A stretch of 64,000 nucleotides of DNA from Maribacter luteus (GCF_009674825.1 NZ_WKJH01000005.1:186001-250000), one strand, 5' to 3'; counted from the stretch's first letter, positions 17,830 to 26,511 are shown. The notes: generated by a model from the sequence alone, not told the origin. Made by a program: numbers and translations.

Positions 17830-19070
17830 TATTCCTTCACAATTTTATACAATTTGTCCGATGGTCTGATTTTAAACCCGGTTGGAAACGTACAACTATT
17901 GCCTTTTTCGGCCACAGCAGCCTGAATATCATCAACCATCATTTGATCTAATTCCAATTCTTGTACCCCAGTTGTGGGTCCGGTAATCAATAAGGTGTCA
18001 CCAACTTTTATATCAAAGGCCTCGATTTTGAATTCTGCGATTCCCGGTCTTGGATAATAATGTACCCCTTTGCCCACATACACTTTTTTTTGTGTGGCTT
18101 GTGTTCCGGGTCCGTCGCTCCATTCCCCTAGTTTCTGTCCTAAATAATACCCTCCCCAAAATCCACGGTTATAGACTTTTTCAAGGGCTTTCATCCAAAC
18201 ATCGATTTTTTCTTTGGAAAATGTTCCTTCAGTATGGGAATCAATCGCTTCTCTATACGTTTTTATTACGGTGGCCACATATTCAGGTGCCCTACCCCTG
18301 CCTTCGATCTTTAAGACCTTAACACCTGCATCAATGATCTGATCCAAAAAGTCGATCGTACAAAGATCCTTGGGTGACATCATATATTCATTATCGACTT
18401 CGATCTCAAATCCACTTTCTTGGTCAATGACCGTATACTTTTTTCGACAATTTTGTTTACATGCCCCCCTATTGGCCGATGAGTTATGGGAATGTAAGCT
18501 CAGATAGCATTTCCCGGATACAGCCATACATAATGCGCCATGGCCAAAAACCTCAACTTCAATTAAGTTTCCCGAGGGGCCTTTCACATCCTCCTTTTGT
18601 ATTTGCGAGCAGATATTCTTAATCTGCCTTAAACTTAATTCCCTACTCAAAACCACAGTATCGGCAAATAAGGAATAGAACTTTACCGCTTCAATGTTTG
18701 TAATATTTATTTGGGTAGAAATATGTACTTCCATATTTATTTGCCTAGCATAGGCAATTACGGCTTGATCCATAGCAATAACAGCGGTTATACCCGCTTT
18801 TTTTGCCGTATCCAGGACCGTTTTTATGATCGATAGGTCATGATCATAAATAATAGTGTTAAGCGTAAGATATGTCCTAATATTCTTTTTGCTGCATCGT
18901 CGTGTTATTTCCGGTAAGTCATCCAAAGTGAAATTAATGGTTGCCCGCGCCCGCATGTTCAATTGCTCCACGCCAAAATATACCGAATCCGCTCCATTGT
19001 CGATGGCCGCCTGTAGGGATTCGAAATTCCCTGCCGGAGCCATTAATTCTATCTTTCCATTTCTTGTCAT
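17829..19070 (-). CDS. trhP: Peptidase-U32-family protein, probable tRNA hydroxylation protein TrhP
   Basis: A 413-residue U32-family protein. It matches the family signature exactly at EVFGHGALCMAVSGKCYLS (Cys181, Cys188), followed by RGACKQNC (Cys204, Cys208) and Cys237, a set suited to bind a [4Fe-4S] cluster. In E. coli the U32 protein TrhP (YegQ) carries out the prephenate-dependent hydroxylation of tRNA U34, parallel to TrhO. The adjacent trhO supports this function over a collagenase-like protease. It has its own -7 box 30 bases upstream. Confidence 0.85.
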   Translation of the reverse strand: MTRNGKIELMAPAGNFESLQAAIDNGADSVYFGVEQLNMRARATINFTLDDLPEITRRCSKKNIRTYLTLNTIIYDHDLSIIKTVLDTAKKAGITAVIAMDQAVIAYARQINMEVHISTQINITNIEAVKFYSLFADTVVLSRELSLRQIKNICSQIQKEDVKGPSGNLIEVEVFGHGALCMAVSGKCYLSLHSHNSSANRGACKQNCRKKYTVIDQESGFEIEVDNEYMMSPKDLCTIDFLDQIIDAGVKVLKIEGRGRAPEYVATVIKTYREAIDSHTEGTFSKEKIDVWMKALEKVYNRGFWGGYYLGQKLGEWSDGPGTQATQKKVYVGKGVHYYPRPGIAEFKIEAFDIKVGDTLLITGPTTGVQELELDQMMVDDIQAAVAEKGNSCTFPTGFKIRPSDKLYKIVKE

Positions 19071-19099
19071 ACCTACAAGGTGCTATATTTTTTGGACTG

Positions 19100-19107
19100 C
19101 AAAGATA
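19100..19107 (-). promoter_or_regulatory. -7 box of the trhP-ferredoxin operon
   Basis: Minus-strand TATCTTTG, a full match to TAnnTTTG, 30 bases before the trhP start. It places the promoter downstream of the hairpin at 19318-19344, which argues against that hairpin being a trhP attenuator. Confidence 0.55.
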
Positions 19108-19192
19108 CATTTTATAGGCATATTACCATTCTACCCGGCTAATTATAAGGGTTATAGTACCTTAATTAGGCTAGAGATTAATCTTGCCCTTT

Positions 19193-19344
19193 AAAATTGA
19201 TGATTAAGAAATTGGGATATTGGTATTAATATTCAGGGAAACCATTCCTTACTTGCTCAACCTAACTGTCCTGAAGCGGCTTACAGGCTCGTCGTACTGG
19301 GGTTTCTCTAATAAAAAAAGAGTCTTGAAAATTTCAAGACTCTT
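19193..19344 (+). ncRNA. Candidate structured RNA upstream of recA
   Basis: A long-range stem pairs AGGGAAACC (19235-19243) with GGTTTCTCT (19301-19309), nine pairs including one G-U that is compatible only with the plus-strand RNA. Four more pairs extend it outward past a bulged C (19230-19233 with 19310-19313). An unpaired interior and a short inner CCTG/CAGG helix give a stem / bubble / hairpin outline reminiscent of 6S-type RNAs. A near-consensus -7 box (TAATCTTG, 19179-19186) lies upstream. No sequence homology is claimed. Confidence 0.3.
19311..19344 (-). terminator. Perfect palindrome with T-run on the minus strand
   Basis: 13-bp arms AAGAGTCTTGAAA/TTTCAAGACTCTT around one central base. 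On the minus strand it is followed by CTTTTTTTATT, a good terminator tail; on the plus strand the tail is poor. It lies just downstream of the 22-codon minus-strand frame. Confidence 0.75.
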
Positions 19345-19351
19345 AATTCGG

Positions 19352-19420
19352 TCACCCTATTTTCTTCTTTTTCATAGCTCTTAAATAGTTGCAAAAAAGG
19401 AATTGACCACCATTGCCCAT
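19352..19420 (-). CDS. Possible 22-residue small protein before a terminator
   Basis: ATG frame beginning MGNGGQFLFCNYLRAM and ending in KKKKIG, with its stop 8 bases before the perfect palindrome. The aromatic/cysteine core and the basic tail do not look random, and the matching terminator suggests a short transcript of its own. No family recognised and no convincing promoter seen. Confidence 0.35.
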   Translation of the reverse strand: MGNGGQFLFCNYLRAMKKKKIG

Positions 19421-19604
19421 TGTACAAAAACAAATGGTTCATATATTGAGTTAGTATATGCATTTTAAACTTTAGATGACATTTTTACCAAAGGGTTGCG
19501 TTTTTAATTCGGTGAAGCCCAGACTGGTTGTGTATAAAATAATTTGGAGTGATGGAAATATGCCAAAAGAAATGGTAAATTAGCGTTCCTAATAAAAATA
19601 AAAG

Positions 19605-20609
19605 ATGAGTTCTGAAAAAGAAGCAAAATTAAAAGCATTAAAACTAACCTTAGATAAACTGGACAAGACCTACGGCAAAGGCGCCGTTATGAAGATGGGC
19701 GATAGTGTTGTTGAGGATGTCGAAGTAATCCCATCTGGATCTTTAGGGCTAGACATCGCCTTGGGTGTGGGTGGATATCCGAGAGGAAGGATTATTGAAA
19801 TATACGGTCCTGAATCTTCCGGTAAAACAACCTTGACCCTACATGCCATTGCCGAAGCACAAAAAAATGGTGGTATCGCTGCCTTTATCGATGCAGAGCA
19901 TGCCTTTGATCGTTTTTATGCGGAAAAATTGGGCATCGACATTGACAATTTAATTATTTCACAACCCGATAATGGTGAGCAAGCACTTGAAATCGCCGAT
20001 AACTTGATTCGTTCGGGGGCCATTGATATAGTCGTAATAGATTCTGTTGCCGCCTTGACTCCAAAAAGTGAGATCGAAGGGGAAATGGGAGACTCCAAAA
20101 TGGGTCTTCATGCACGATTAATGTCACAGGCCCTTAGAAAGCTTACGGGATCGATCAGTAAAACACATTGTACGGTAATCTTCATTAACCAATTAAGGGA
20201 AAAAATAGGGGTCATGTTCGGTAACCCTGAAACAACGACCGGTGGTAACGCCCTTAAATTCTATGCATCTGTTCGATTGGATATTAGAAGGTCTACCCAA
20301 ATCAAAGATACCGATGGTGGAGTCCAAGGTAATAAAACACGGGTAAAAGTTGTAAAGAACAAAGTAGCCCCGCCTTTTAGATTGGCAGAATTCGACATTA
20401 TGTACGGAGTGGGTATTTCTAAAGTGGGTGAGATAATCGATCTTGGTGTCGAATATGAGATCATAAAGAAAAGTGGTTCTTGGTTCAGTTATGGAGACAC
20501 AAAACTTGGACAAGGTAGGGATGCCGTAAAATCCCTCTTAAATGACAATCCCGAATTGTACGAAGAACTTGATGCTAAAATCCGTGAAGCGATTAAAGCT
20601 GTCAAGTAA
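19605..20609 (+). CDS. recA: Recombinase RecA
   Basis: A 334-residue RecA with Walker [10 protein letters not shown] (residues 68-76), the [21 protein letters not shown] segment and the L2 region [19 protein letters not shown]. It coats single-stranded DNA, performs strand exchange and triggers LexA-type cleavage. It stands alone with a terminator 25 bases downstream. I saw no LexA-type operator in the upstream region that I could name with confidence. Confidence 0.98.
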   Translation: MSSEKEAKLKALKLTLDKLDKTYGKGAVMKMGDSVVEDVEVIPSGSLGLDIALGVGGYPRGRIIEIYGPESSGKTTLTLHAIAEAQKNGGIAAFIDAEHAFDRFYAEKLGIDIDNLIISQPDNGEQALEIADNLIRSGAIDIVVIDSVAALTPKSEIEGEMGDSKMGLHARLMSQALRKLTGSISKTHCTVIFINQLREKIGVMFGNPETTTGGNALKFYASVRLDIRRSTQIKDTDGGVQGNKTRVKVVKNKVAPPFRLAEFDIMYGVGISKVGEIIDLGVEYEIIKKSGSWFSYGDTKLGQGRDAVKSLLNDNPELYEELDAKIREAIKAVK

Positions 20610-20631
20610 TCCTTTACACCATATGATTTAA

Positions 20632-20660
20632 AAACAGGCGCCGAAAGCGCCTGTTTTTTT
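20632..20660 (+). terminator. Terminator of recA
   Basis: Stem ACAGGCGC/GCGCCTGT with a CGAAA loop and a run of seven to eight T. Confidence 0.92.
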
Positions 20661-20765
20661 GTGTACTGATTTTCGGGGTTAAACAACTTTTCTTGTACCT
20701 TAACGACTGCAAACGCAACCATAAACGAATAGTTTCATCTTAGGGATAAAATAAATTGTTAGTTT

Positions 20766-21185
20766 ATGAAAAGGAGTTTTTTGGCACTTTGTGCCCTTGC
20801 TGTAGCGCTAGCTTTCAATTCTTGTGACATTGATGATGATAGTCCAAACTTTCATTTTGTACCCTTGCAAATAGTAAGTGTAGAAATGCCGGATTCATTT
20901 GTCCTTGACGAAACCTATCAAATAAATGTGACTTACACCATTCCGGATGGGTGCACTTATTTTGAGGGTTTTGACGTGACCAAAGACGATTTGACCACTA
21001 GGGAAGTTGTAGCAATCGGTTCCCAAAGAACCGATCAAGAGGTGTGCACGGAAGCTATTCGCGAAGTAGAAGGTTCATTTGATTTTATCGTCATACATAA
21101 TGAACCATATCTGTTTCGATTTTACAATGGGGATGATACCAACGGTGACCCGCAATTTATAGAAATTGAAGTACCCGTGAATTAG
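20766..21185 (+). CDS. Small lipoprotein of unknown function
   Basis: A 139-residue protein with a lipoprotein signal (lipobox ending NSC, Cys20). The mature part is acidic and beta-rich, with two cysteines in DGCTYFEG and EVCTEAI that could form a disulfide. I do not recognise the family. It lies 25 bases upstream of the ECF sigma factor gene on the same strand, so it is probably cotranscribed with it and the barrel protein, and could be the exported target or sensor of that set (inference). Confidence 0.8.
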   Translation: MKRSFLALCALAVALAFNSCDIDDDSPNFHFVPLQIVSVEMPDSFVLDETYQINVTYTIPDGCTYFEGFDVTKDDLTTREVVAIGSQRTDQEVCTEAIREVEGSFDFIVIHNEPYLFRFYNGDDTNGDPQFIEIEVPVN

Positions 21186-21210
21186 TTAATGTAATAACCT
21201 AACCGATATT

Positions 21211-21777
21211 TTGAGTCAAGAAGAACTCATAAATAAATGTAAGAAAGGCGAGAGGAAGGCACAAGAGCTGCTATATAGGCAATACGCCAATATACTGTTC
21301 GGTATATGCTTGAAATATTCACGCAATAAATCGGAGGCGGAAGATAGTCTTCATGATAGTTTCATGACCATTTATGAAAAGATCGGGCAATACAAATCCA
21401 AGGGTTCTTTTGAAGGTTGGATCAAGCGTATCACTGTGAACACCGTTCTTCAAAAATACAGGAAAGAAGAATACCTCAAAGTTGTAACCGAAAATACGGA
21501 AGAGGAAATAGAAGTTGAAACCGGTTACACGGATATTGATCTTGATACCTTGCTGGAATATATTCAGGAATTGCCGAACAAATACCGTTTAACATTCAAT
21601 TTATACGTTTTGGATGGGTATTCACATAAAGAAATAAGTACCATGCTCGGCACATCTCCCGGCACATCAAAATCTAACCTTGCCCGTGCAAGGATGATTT
21701 TAAAGGAAAAAATCGAAAATAAGAAGACCCAGGCCATAATCGGAATATTGATCATGGTATTAAACGATAATCAGTGA
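21211..21777 (+). CDS. ECF-type RNA polymerase sigma-70 factor
   Basis: A 188-residue sigma factor starting at TTG (the next Met is far inside region 2). Region 2 is visible as LLYRQYANILFGICLKYSRNKSEAEDSLHDSFMTIYEKI, and region 4 as ELPNKYRLTFNLYVLDGYSHKEISTMLGTSPGTSKSNLARA with a clear helix-turn-helix. The membrane-anchored barrel protein begins 59 bases downstream and is the likely regulator. Confidence 0.92.
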   Translation: MSQEELINKCKKGERKAQELLYRQYANILFGICLKYSRNKSEAEDSLHDSFMTIYEKIGQYKSKGSFEGWIKRITVNTVLQKYRKEEYLKVVTENTEEEIEVETGYTDIDLDTLLEYIQELPNKYRLTFNLYVLDGYSHKEISTMLGTSPGTSKSNLARARMILKEKIENKKTQAIIGILIMVLNDNQ

Positions 21778-21836
21778 AACCAAAAGGTGTTCACAACGAC
21801 ATAGAAAAATATGAACATTGCTAAACATATAGCAAA

Positions 21837-23351
21837 ATGAGCAAAAAAAAATTGGACAAATTATTCCAGGAGAAATTCTCGGAGTTTTCAGACGTCCCTA
21901 CAGAAAAAGTCTGGAAATCGATCGAGGCCTCTTTGAATAAAAAGAAGAAAAACCGGAAGGTTATACCCATTTGGTGGAAACTGGGTGGCATAGCCGCCGT
22001 AATGGCCATTGGCATATACTTGACCATCCCTTTTAATAATGATGCAACCGGTACCGATAACATCATTACCGATGTTGAAAACAAAAAGGACAAAATTGAA
22101 GATGACAGATCACCGATCGTCAATACACCTAAAATCGTTGAAGAAACCAACACGGAAGACGTAAAAAACAATACTACGGAGAGGGCAACTCAACCAGATA
22201 ATCCATCCCATATATTAAATTCAAAAACAACTTTGGAAAACGAAGAGGTCATGGTCGAAAATAATCGCACTAACCGGGCATTACAAACGGAAGAGTCAAC
22301 AAACGTTCAAATTGCGACAAATACAAAGACTTACAAGAACAAAGTTTCAGATGATTCTAATCGGAATTTCATAAAAAACGATTCGGTTTCCGATAAAGCC
22401 ATTGCCCAGCAGGCAACTCCTCATGATCATTCTGGTAAAAACCAGGCTTTGGCCCTTAAGAGGGATGGTGATAATCATATTGAAGATGGAACAAAACCAA
22501 ATGAAGAAGCTATAGCGGAAGTTAAAAAAGAAGACGCTTTCAAAGAGAACGTAGAGAATACTAAAAAATCAATTTTCGATGAAATCGAAGAAAAAGAAGT
22601 GGAGGTAGCCGAAGTACAAGGAAGCAGATGGTCTGCTGGCCCTAATATAGCCCCTGTATATTTTGATGCTATCGGAAGTGGTTCTCCCGTACACTCGATA
22701 TTTGTACCCAATTCCAAATCAGGGGATGTCAATTTAAGTTATGGTATTGCGGTCGCATATGAAGTAAGTACAAAACTTTCGATAAAAACAGGTATAAATA
22801 AAGTAGAATATGGTTACAACACCAATGATATAGAATTCTCATCCAGTCTAGACGGCTTCGGAAACGGACAAATAGCCAACATAGACTATAGCAGTGCCTC
22901 AAAAAATATCAGGGTAGAAAGCAATGTCAGCAATGCTAGTTCCTTTACCGGAAAAACCGCTTTAGATGCTGCGGCCAAAACCCCGATCTTAACCGGTGTA
23001 ATGGCCCAACAATTCGGTTACCTCGAGGTACCCCTGGAACTGAACTATGCACTAATCGATAAAAAATTCGGTGTTGATCTTGTCGGTGGTCTTAGTTCCT
23101 TGTTTTTGATAGATAATTCAGTCTCTTTAACCTCTGGGGAATTAACAACAGAAATGGGCGAAGCCAATAACATTAACTCAATTAACTTCAGTACCAATAT
23201 CGGCTTTGGCTTTAATTATAAGTTTACGCCCAAGGTTCAATTGAACGTTGAACCCATTTTTAAATATCAATTAAACACATTTTCAGATACTTCGGGTGAC
23301 TTTAGACCTTTTAGCATTGGTGTTTACAGTGGCCTTAATTTTAAATTTTGA
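21837..23351 (+). CDS. Membrane-anchored protein with C-terminal outer-membrane-type beta-barrel
   Basis: A 504-residue protein with an unusual layout. A basic cytoplasmic segment (1-45) includes FSDVPTEKVWKSIEASL, a pattern common at the N-terminus of Bacteroidota anti-sigma-like proteins. One membrane helix follows (about 47-66), then a hydrophilic Asn/Glu/Lys-rich linker of roughly 190 residues. The C-terminal part of about 240 residues alternates like a porin-type barrel and ends in FKF. Following an ECF sigma gene, it may link envelope state to the sigma factor. Function is inferred from layout only. Confidence 0.8.
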   Translation: MSKKKLDKLFQEKFSEFSDVPTEKVWKSIEASLNKKKKNRKVIPIWWKLGGIAAVMAIGIYLTIPFNNDATGTDNIITDVENKKDKIEDDRSPIVNTPKIVEETNTEDVKNNTTERATQPDNPSHILNSKTTLENEEVMVENNRTNRALQTEESTNVQIATNTKTYKNKVSDDSNRNFIKNDSVSDKAIAQQATPHDHSGKNQALALKRDGDNHIEDGTKPNEEAIAEVKKEDAFKENVENTKKSIFDEIEEKEVEVAEVQGSRWSAGPNIAPVYFDAIGSGSPVHSIFVPNSKSGDVNLSYGIAVAYEVSTKLSIKTGINKVEYGYNTNDIEFSSSLDGFGNGQIANIDYSSASKNIRVESNVSNASSFTGKTALDAAAKTPILTGVMAQQFGYLEVPLELNYALIDKKFGVDLVGGLSSLFLIDNSVSLTSGELTTEMGEANNINSINFSTNIGFGFNYKFTPKVQLNVEPIFKYQLNTFSDTSGDFRPFSIGVYSGLNFKF

Positions 23352-23388
23352 AAGAAAGGTTCAATAACTCACCCTTGGTTTAATTCTT

Positions 23389-24135
23389 TTATTTAAGTGA
23401 TTTTTGAAGTTCCTCAAAAATGACATTGCGAACCTGTTCCCGTAGCATGGCTTTATCCTCATCACCCAGAAACGCAGTCTCAAAAAAAGTATGCACCCTG
23501 GCACGGATCAGTCCTGGACCCCCACTTAAAAAAGTAAAGGAAAAACGCTTTTTATTATCATAAAAAGTCATAGGTACCACCGGTATATTATGGGCAATGG
23601 CCATTTTAAAAGCCCCGTCCTTAAATTGATCCAACAAAATACTTTCATCATCCGGGACCCCACCTTCCGGAAAAATACAGATACTCAAACCTTGGTCCAA
23701 ACGCCGTTGGGCCCTTCGATAAACCCTTGTTCTACTGCGACTATCGCCCCTGTCTACCATGATGCATACCCGCTTATAGAAAAAACCGAAAAGGGGTATT
23801 TTTACCAATTCTTTTTTGCCTACAAAGACAAAAGGGTTTTTACTTATGCGCAGCATCAACATAATATCCAACATACTGGTATGGTTGGCGACCAACATGT
23901 AACTTTTTCCACGAACCAGTTTTTGTTCCCAATAGACTTTTTGCGGACAACCCATACCCAGTAATATAGGCCTTGCCCATAGGTTCCTTGCCATCCAGAA
24001 AAATTGGGGATACCATTTTTCAGAAAAGGTCGCCAAAACCAAAAAAGGGAAGAAAACGATTATCGGTAGTGCCACCAATATATAAAACCAAATACGATAT
24101 AATGTGAATCCTACATTTTGGGTTAATCTCAGCAT
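23389..24135 (-). CDS. plsC: 1-acyl-sn-glycerol-3-phosphate acyltransferase
   Basis: A 248-residue PlsC-family enzyme with an N-terminal membrane helix, the NHTSMLD (HX4D) catalytic motif near residue 80, the FPEGG motif near residue 155 and the VPMTF segment further on. It adds the second acyl chain in phosphatidic acid synthesis at the inner membrane. Divergent from trpS. Confidence 0.9.
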   Translation of the reverse strand: MLRLTQNVGFTLYRIWFYILVALPIIVFFPFLVLATFSEKWYPQFFWMARNLWARPILLGMGCPQKVYWEQKLVRGKSYMLVANHTSMLDIMLMLRISKNPFVFVGKKELVKIPLFGFFYKRVCIMVDRGDSRSRTRVYRRAQRRLDQGLSICIFPEGGVPDDESILLDQFKDGAFKMAIAHNIPVVPMTFYDNKKRFSFTFLSGGPGLIRARVHTFFETAFLGDEDKAMLREQVRNVIFEELQKSLK

Positions 24136-24152
24136 AGATCAAAAGTAACAAA

Positions 24153-24186
24153 TTGAACCAGTTTTTTGTGAATTGTTTTACCTTTG
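24153..24186 (+). promoter_or_regulatory. Promoter of trpS
   Basis: TACCTTTG at 24179-24186 is a full TAnnTTTG -7 box, with TTG 23 bases upstream (24153-24155). The trpS start follows 22 bases later. Confidence 0.55.
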
Positions 24187-24208
24187 TGGTTCTTAAAAAA
24201 ACAATAGA

Positions 24209-25177
24209 ATGGCAAGAATACTAACAGGCGTGCAAAGCACAGGGGTACCCCATTTTGGAAATATCATGGGAGCGATTCTCCCAGCGATACAAATGGCGCA
24301 AGATCCCAAGAATGAATCTTTCTTATTCATTGCGGACATGCATTCCCTTACCCAAATAAAAAACGGAGAGGAGTTAAGGAACAATACCTATGCCGTTGCC
24401 GCCACTTGGCTTGCCTGTGGGCTTGATATTAATAAAACCGTTTTTTACCGTCAAAGCGACGTGCCACAAACCACAGAACTTTCCTGGTACCTTAGCTGTT
24501 TTTTTCCGTATCAACGGTTGACCCTCGCCCATTCCTTTAAGGATAAGGCCGGGCGTCTTGAAGATGTCAATGCCGGTTTGTTTACCTATCCCATGCTTAT
24601 GGCTGCGGATATTTTGCTTTATGATGCTGAATATGTCCCTGTTGGGAAAGACCAATTGCAGCATTTGGAGATTACAAGGGACGTTGCTGCTCGATTCCAT
24701 TCCAAATTGGGGGAAACTTTCATTATGCCTGAAGCGAAAATCCAGGATAATGCTATGATCATCCCGGGTACCGATGGTAAGAAAATGAGCAAAAGTAGTG
24801 GAAACCTCATCAACTTATTTCAAACGGACAAAAAATTGCGAAAGCAGATCATGGGGATAGAAACGGACAGTACCCCAATGGAGGATCCTAAAAATCCGGA
24901 TACCGATAACGTTTTTGCCCTTTATAAAATCATCGCTTCAGATTCCCAGATTGAAGAAATGCGGGCCAATTACTTAGGCGGCAACTATGGTTATGGCCAT
25001 GCAAAACAAGCTTTATACGAAGTTATATTGGAACGTTTTGGAGAAATACGTGAAAAATATGATTATTATATAAACCATCTTGAAGAAGTGGACAAAGCCT
25101 TGGAGCTTGGTGCGGTAAAAGCCAGAAAAGTGGCTGATGATGTCATATTAAGAGTACGTACCAAACTAGGGTATTAA
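24209..25177 (+). CDS. trpS: Tryptophan--tRNA ligase
   Basis: A 322-residue class I aminoacyl-tRNA synthetase. The HIGH-type motif is PHFGN near residue 13, and the KMSKS motif is present as KMSKSSGN near residue 195. The AHSFKDKAG and DILLYDAEYVPVGKDQLQHLE segments are characteristic of TrpRS. It charges tRNA-Trp. Confidence 0.96.
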   Translation: MARILTGVQSTGVPHFGNIMGAILPAIQMAQDPKNESFLFIADMHSLTQIKNGEELRNNTYAVAATWLACGLDINKTVFYRQSDVPQTTELSWYLSCFFPYQRLTLAHSFKDKAGRLEDVNAGLFTYPMLMAADILLYDAEYVPVGKDQLQHLEITRDVAARFHSKLGETFIMPEAKIQDNAMIIPGTDGKKMSKSSGNLINLFQTDKKLRKQIMGIETDSTPMEDPKNPDTDNVFALYKIIASDSQIEEMRANYLGGNYGYGHAKQALYEVILERFGEIREKYDYYINHLEEVDKALELGAVKARKVADDVILRVRTKLGY

Positions 25178-25219
25178 GTAGATACCCCTATTTTTCAATT
25201 AGATTACGAACATAACCAA

Positions 25220-25233
25220 ACAAACCGCTTGGT
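25220..25233 (-). promoter_or_regulatory. Recurring 14-mer operator-like site (ACCAAGCGGTTTGT)
   Basis: On the minus strand it is identical, base for base, to the copy at 49858-49871. It is preceded by ACCG, giving an ACCGACC half-site similar to the copy in front of tetR. Confidence 0.5.
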
Positions 25234-25270
25234 CGGTATTGTTTAGTTCTGGTTATAATTTTATTTTTTA

Positions 25271-25326
25271 AACGTAGGTTTACCTTCACACTTTATCGAT
25301 TAAGTGTCTAAATAACGTAGGTTTAC
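25271..25326 (+). repeat. Two direct copies of AACGTAGGTTTAC
   Basis: 13-base copies at 25271-25283 and 25314-25326, 43 bases apart. Each is itself part of a short palindrome (TAAAC/GTTTA in the first). Confidence 0.5.
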
Positions 25327-25344
25327 TATAACAACCAGCCAAAA

Positions 25345-25358
25345 ACAAACCGTTTAGT
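25345..25358 (-). promoter_or_regulatory. Recurring 14-mer operator-like site (ACTAAACGGTTTGT)
   Basis: Third variant of the motif, differing from the 2240 copy at one position. Confidence 0.45.
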
Positions 25359-25407
25359 CTAAAATCTTTGGCCACAACCTATAAGGAACAAATAATCCAA
25401 AGTCTTT

Positions 25408-26511
25408 TTATATAGCCTCAAACAGCTTTCCGGGCAAAGGCCTAACCAATCCTTTCATTTCCATATTCAATAATGTGGATGACACTTTAAAAATAGGTAA
25501 CTGACAATCCAAAGCAATGGTATCGAGAATTTGTTTGCCTTCTTTTTGCAAATACAGGTAAATGGATTTCTCGTCATTATTCAATTCAACGAACAACTGT
25601 TGCTGAATGGGCTGTGGTTTTTTCTCTTCCAATTCCCAGTTCAACAAATAAATGATATCGGCAGCAGAAGTGATCATATGAGCCTTCTGTTGCTTGATCA
25701 GGTTATTACATCCGGAACTGTATTTGTCCTGTGCCCTCCCCGGAACGGCAAACACCTCCCGATCATAACTATGGGCAATATCCGCAGTGACCAAACTTCC
25801 TCCTTTTTCCGCCGATTCAACCACGATCGTAGCCTGACTCATACCCGCTATTATCCGATTACGCTTTAAAAAATTTTCCCTGTCAGGATTACTTGTGCTC
25901 CAAAATTCAGTTAAGAATCCCCCATTTTTTTCAATATCCCTTGCATACTTTGCATGCACTTTAGGATAGATTTGGTTCAATCCGTGAGCCAAACACCCTA
26001 TGGTCTGCAAGCCGTTATTTATAGCTGCTTTCTGGGCGCAAATATCAACACCATACGCAAATCCGCTAACAATAATGGGATCAAGTGGGGCCAAGTCCTC
26101 AATGAGTTTTTCGCAAAAAGCCGTTCCGTAACTTGTAATGTTCCTTGTGCCGACAATGCTAATAATTTTACGATCTTCCAAGTCGAAATTCCCTTTTTTG
26201 AACAAAAATATAGGACTGTCTATACAGTGTTTCAAATATCGCGGATAATCCTTGTCGGTAAAATAAACGTATGATATTTCATTATCACGAATGTATTGCA
26301 CCTCGTCTTCAGCAGCTTCAAGATGCTCTGCATCATGCAATCGCTTTATAGTATGTGTACCAATGCCATCGATCTTCAAGAGATTTTGCGATTTATCGTC
26401 GAAAACAGCCATTGGCCCACCACAATGGGCAATAAGTTTTTTTGCAGTTACATCCCCAATATTAGGAATGTTCTGGAGCCTTAATACCGCAATCAATTCA
26501 TCTGTAGTCAT
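25408..26511 (-). CDS. dprA: DNA-processing protein DprA
   Basis: About 367 residues from the chosen start at 26511 (MTTDELIAVLRL); the frame extends 12 residues further but without merit. It has an N-terminal helix-hairpin-helix region (NIPNIGDVTAKKL, KIDGIGTHTIKRL), the DprA Rossmann domain with GTRNITSYG, SGFAYGVDICAQ and the SEKGGSLVTA phosphate-binding segment, and a C-terminal winged-helix domain. It loads RecA onto incoming DNA during natural transformation. Confidence 0.94.
   Translation of the reverse strand: MTTDELIAVLRLQNIPNIGDVTAKKLIAHCGGPMAVFDDKSQNLLKIDGIGTHTIKRLHDAEHLEAAEDEVQYIRDNEISYVYFTDKDYPRYLKHCIDSPIFLFKKGNFDLEDRKIISIVGTRNITSYGTAFCEKLIEDLAPLDPIIVSGFAYGVDICAQKAAINNGLQTIGCLAHGLNQIYPKVHAKYARDIEKNGGFLTEFWSTSNPDRENFLKRNRIIAGMSQATIVVESAEKGGSLVTADIAHSYDREVFAVPGRAQDKYSSGCNNLIKQQKAHMITSAADIIYLLNWELEEKKPQPIQQQLFVELNNDEKSIYLYLQKEGKQILDTIALDCQLPIFKVSSTLLNMEMKGLVRPLPGKLFEAI

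Larger units (their letters stand above)
19108..19604. other. Divergent trhP / recA intergenic region (about 500 bases)
   Basis: Holds a stem-forming segment (19230-19313), a perfect palindrome (19318-19344) and a 22-codon minus-strand frame (19352-19420), each listed separately. Between 19421 and 19604 only AT-rich recA upstream sequence is visible, with no full TAnnTTTG box for recA. Confidence 0.55.
25178..25407. other. Convergent trpS/dprA intergenic region rich in palindromes
   Basis: 230 bases between two convergent genes with no reading frame. They contain two copies of the recurring operator-like 14-mer (25220 and 25345), an imperfect long hairpin (ATAACCA...TGGTTAT, about 25212-25256) and two direct copies of AACGTAGGTTTAC (25271 and 25314). 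Confidence 0.6.

Noticed and set aside
19201-19320. tRNA gene upstream of recA
   Set aside because: No cloverleaf, no T-loop GTTCRA and no acceptor stem could be drawn.
19311-19420. Leader peptide and attenuator for trhP
   Set aside because: A full TAnnTTTG box at 19100-19107 places the trhP promoter downstream of the hairpin.
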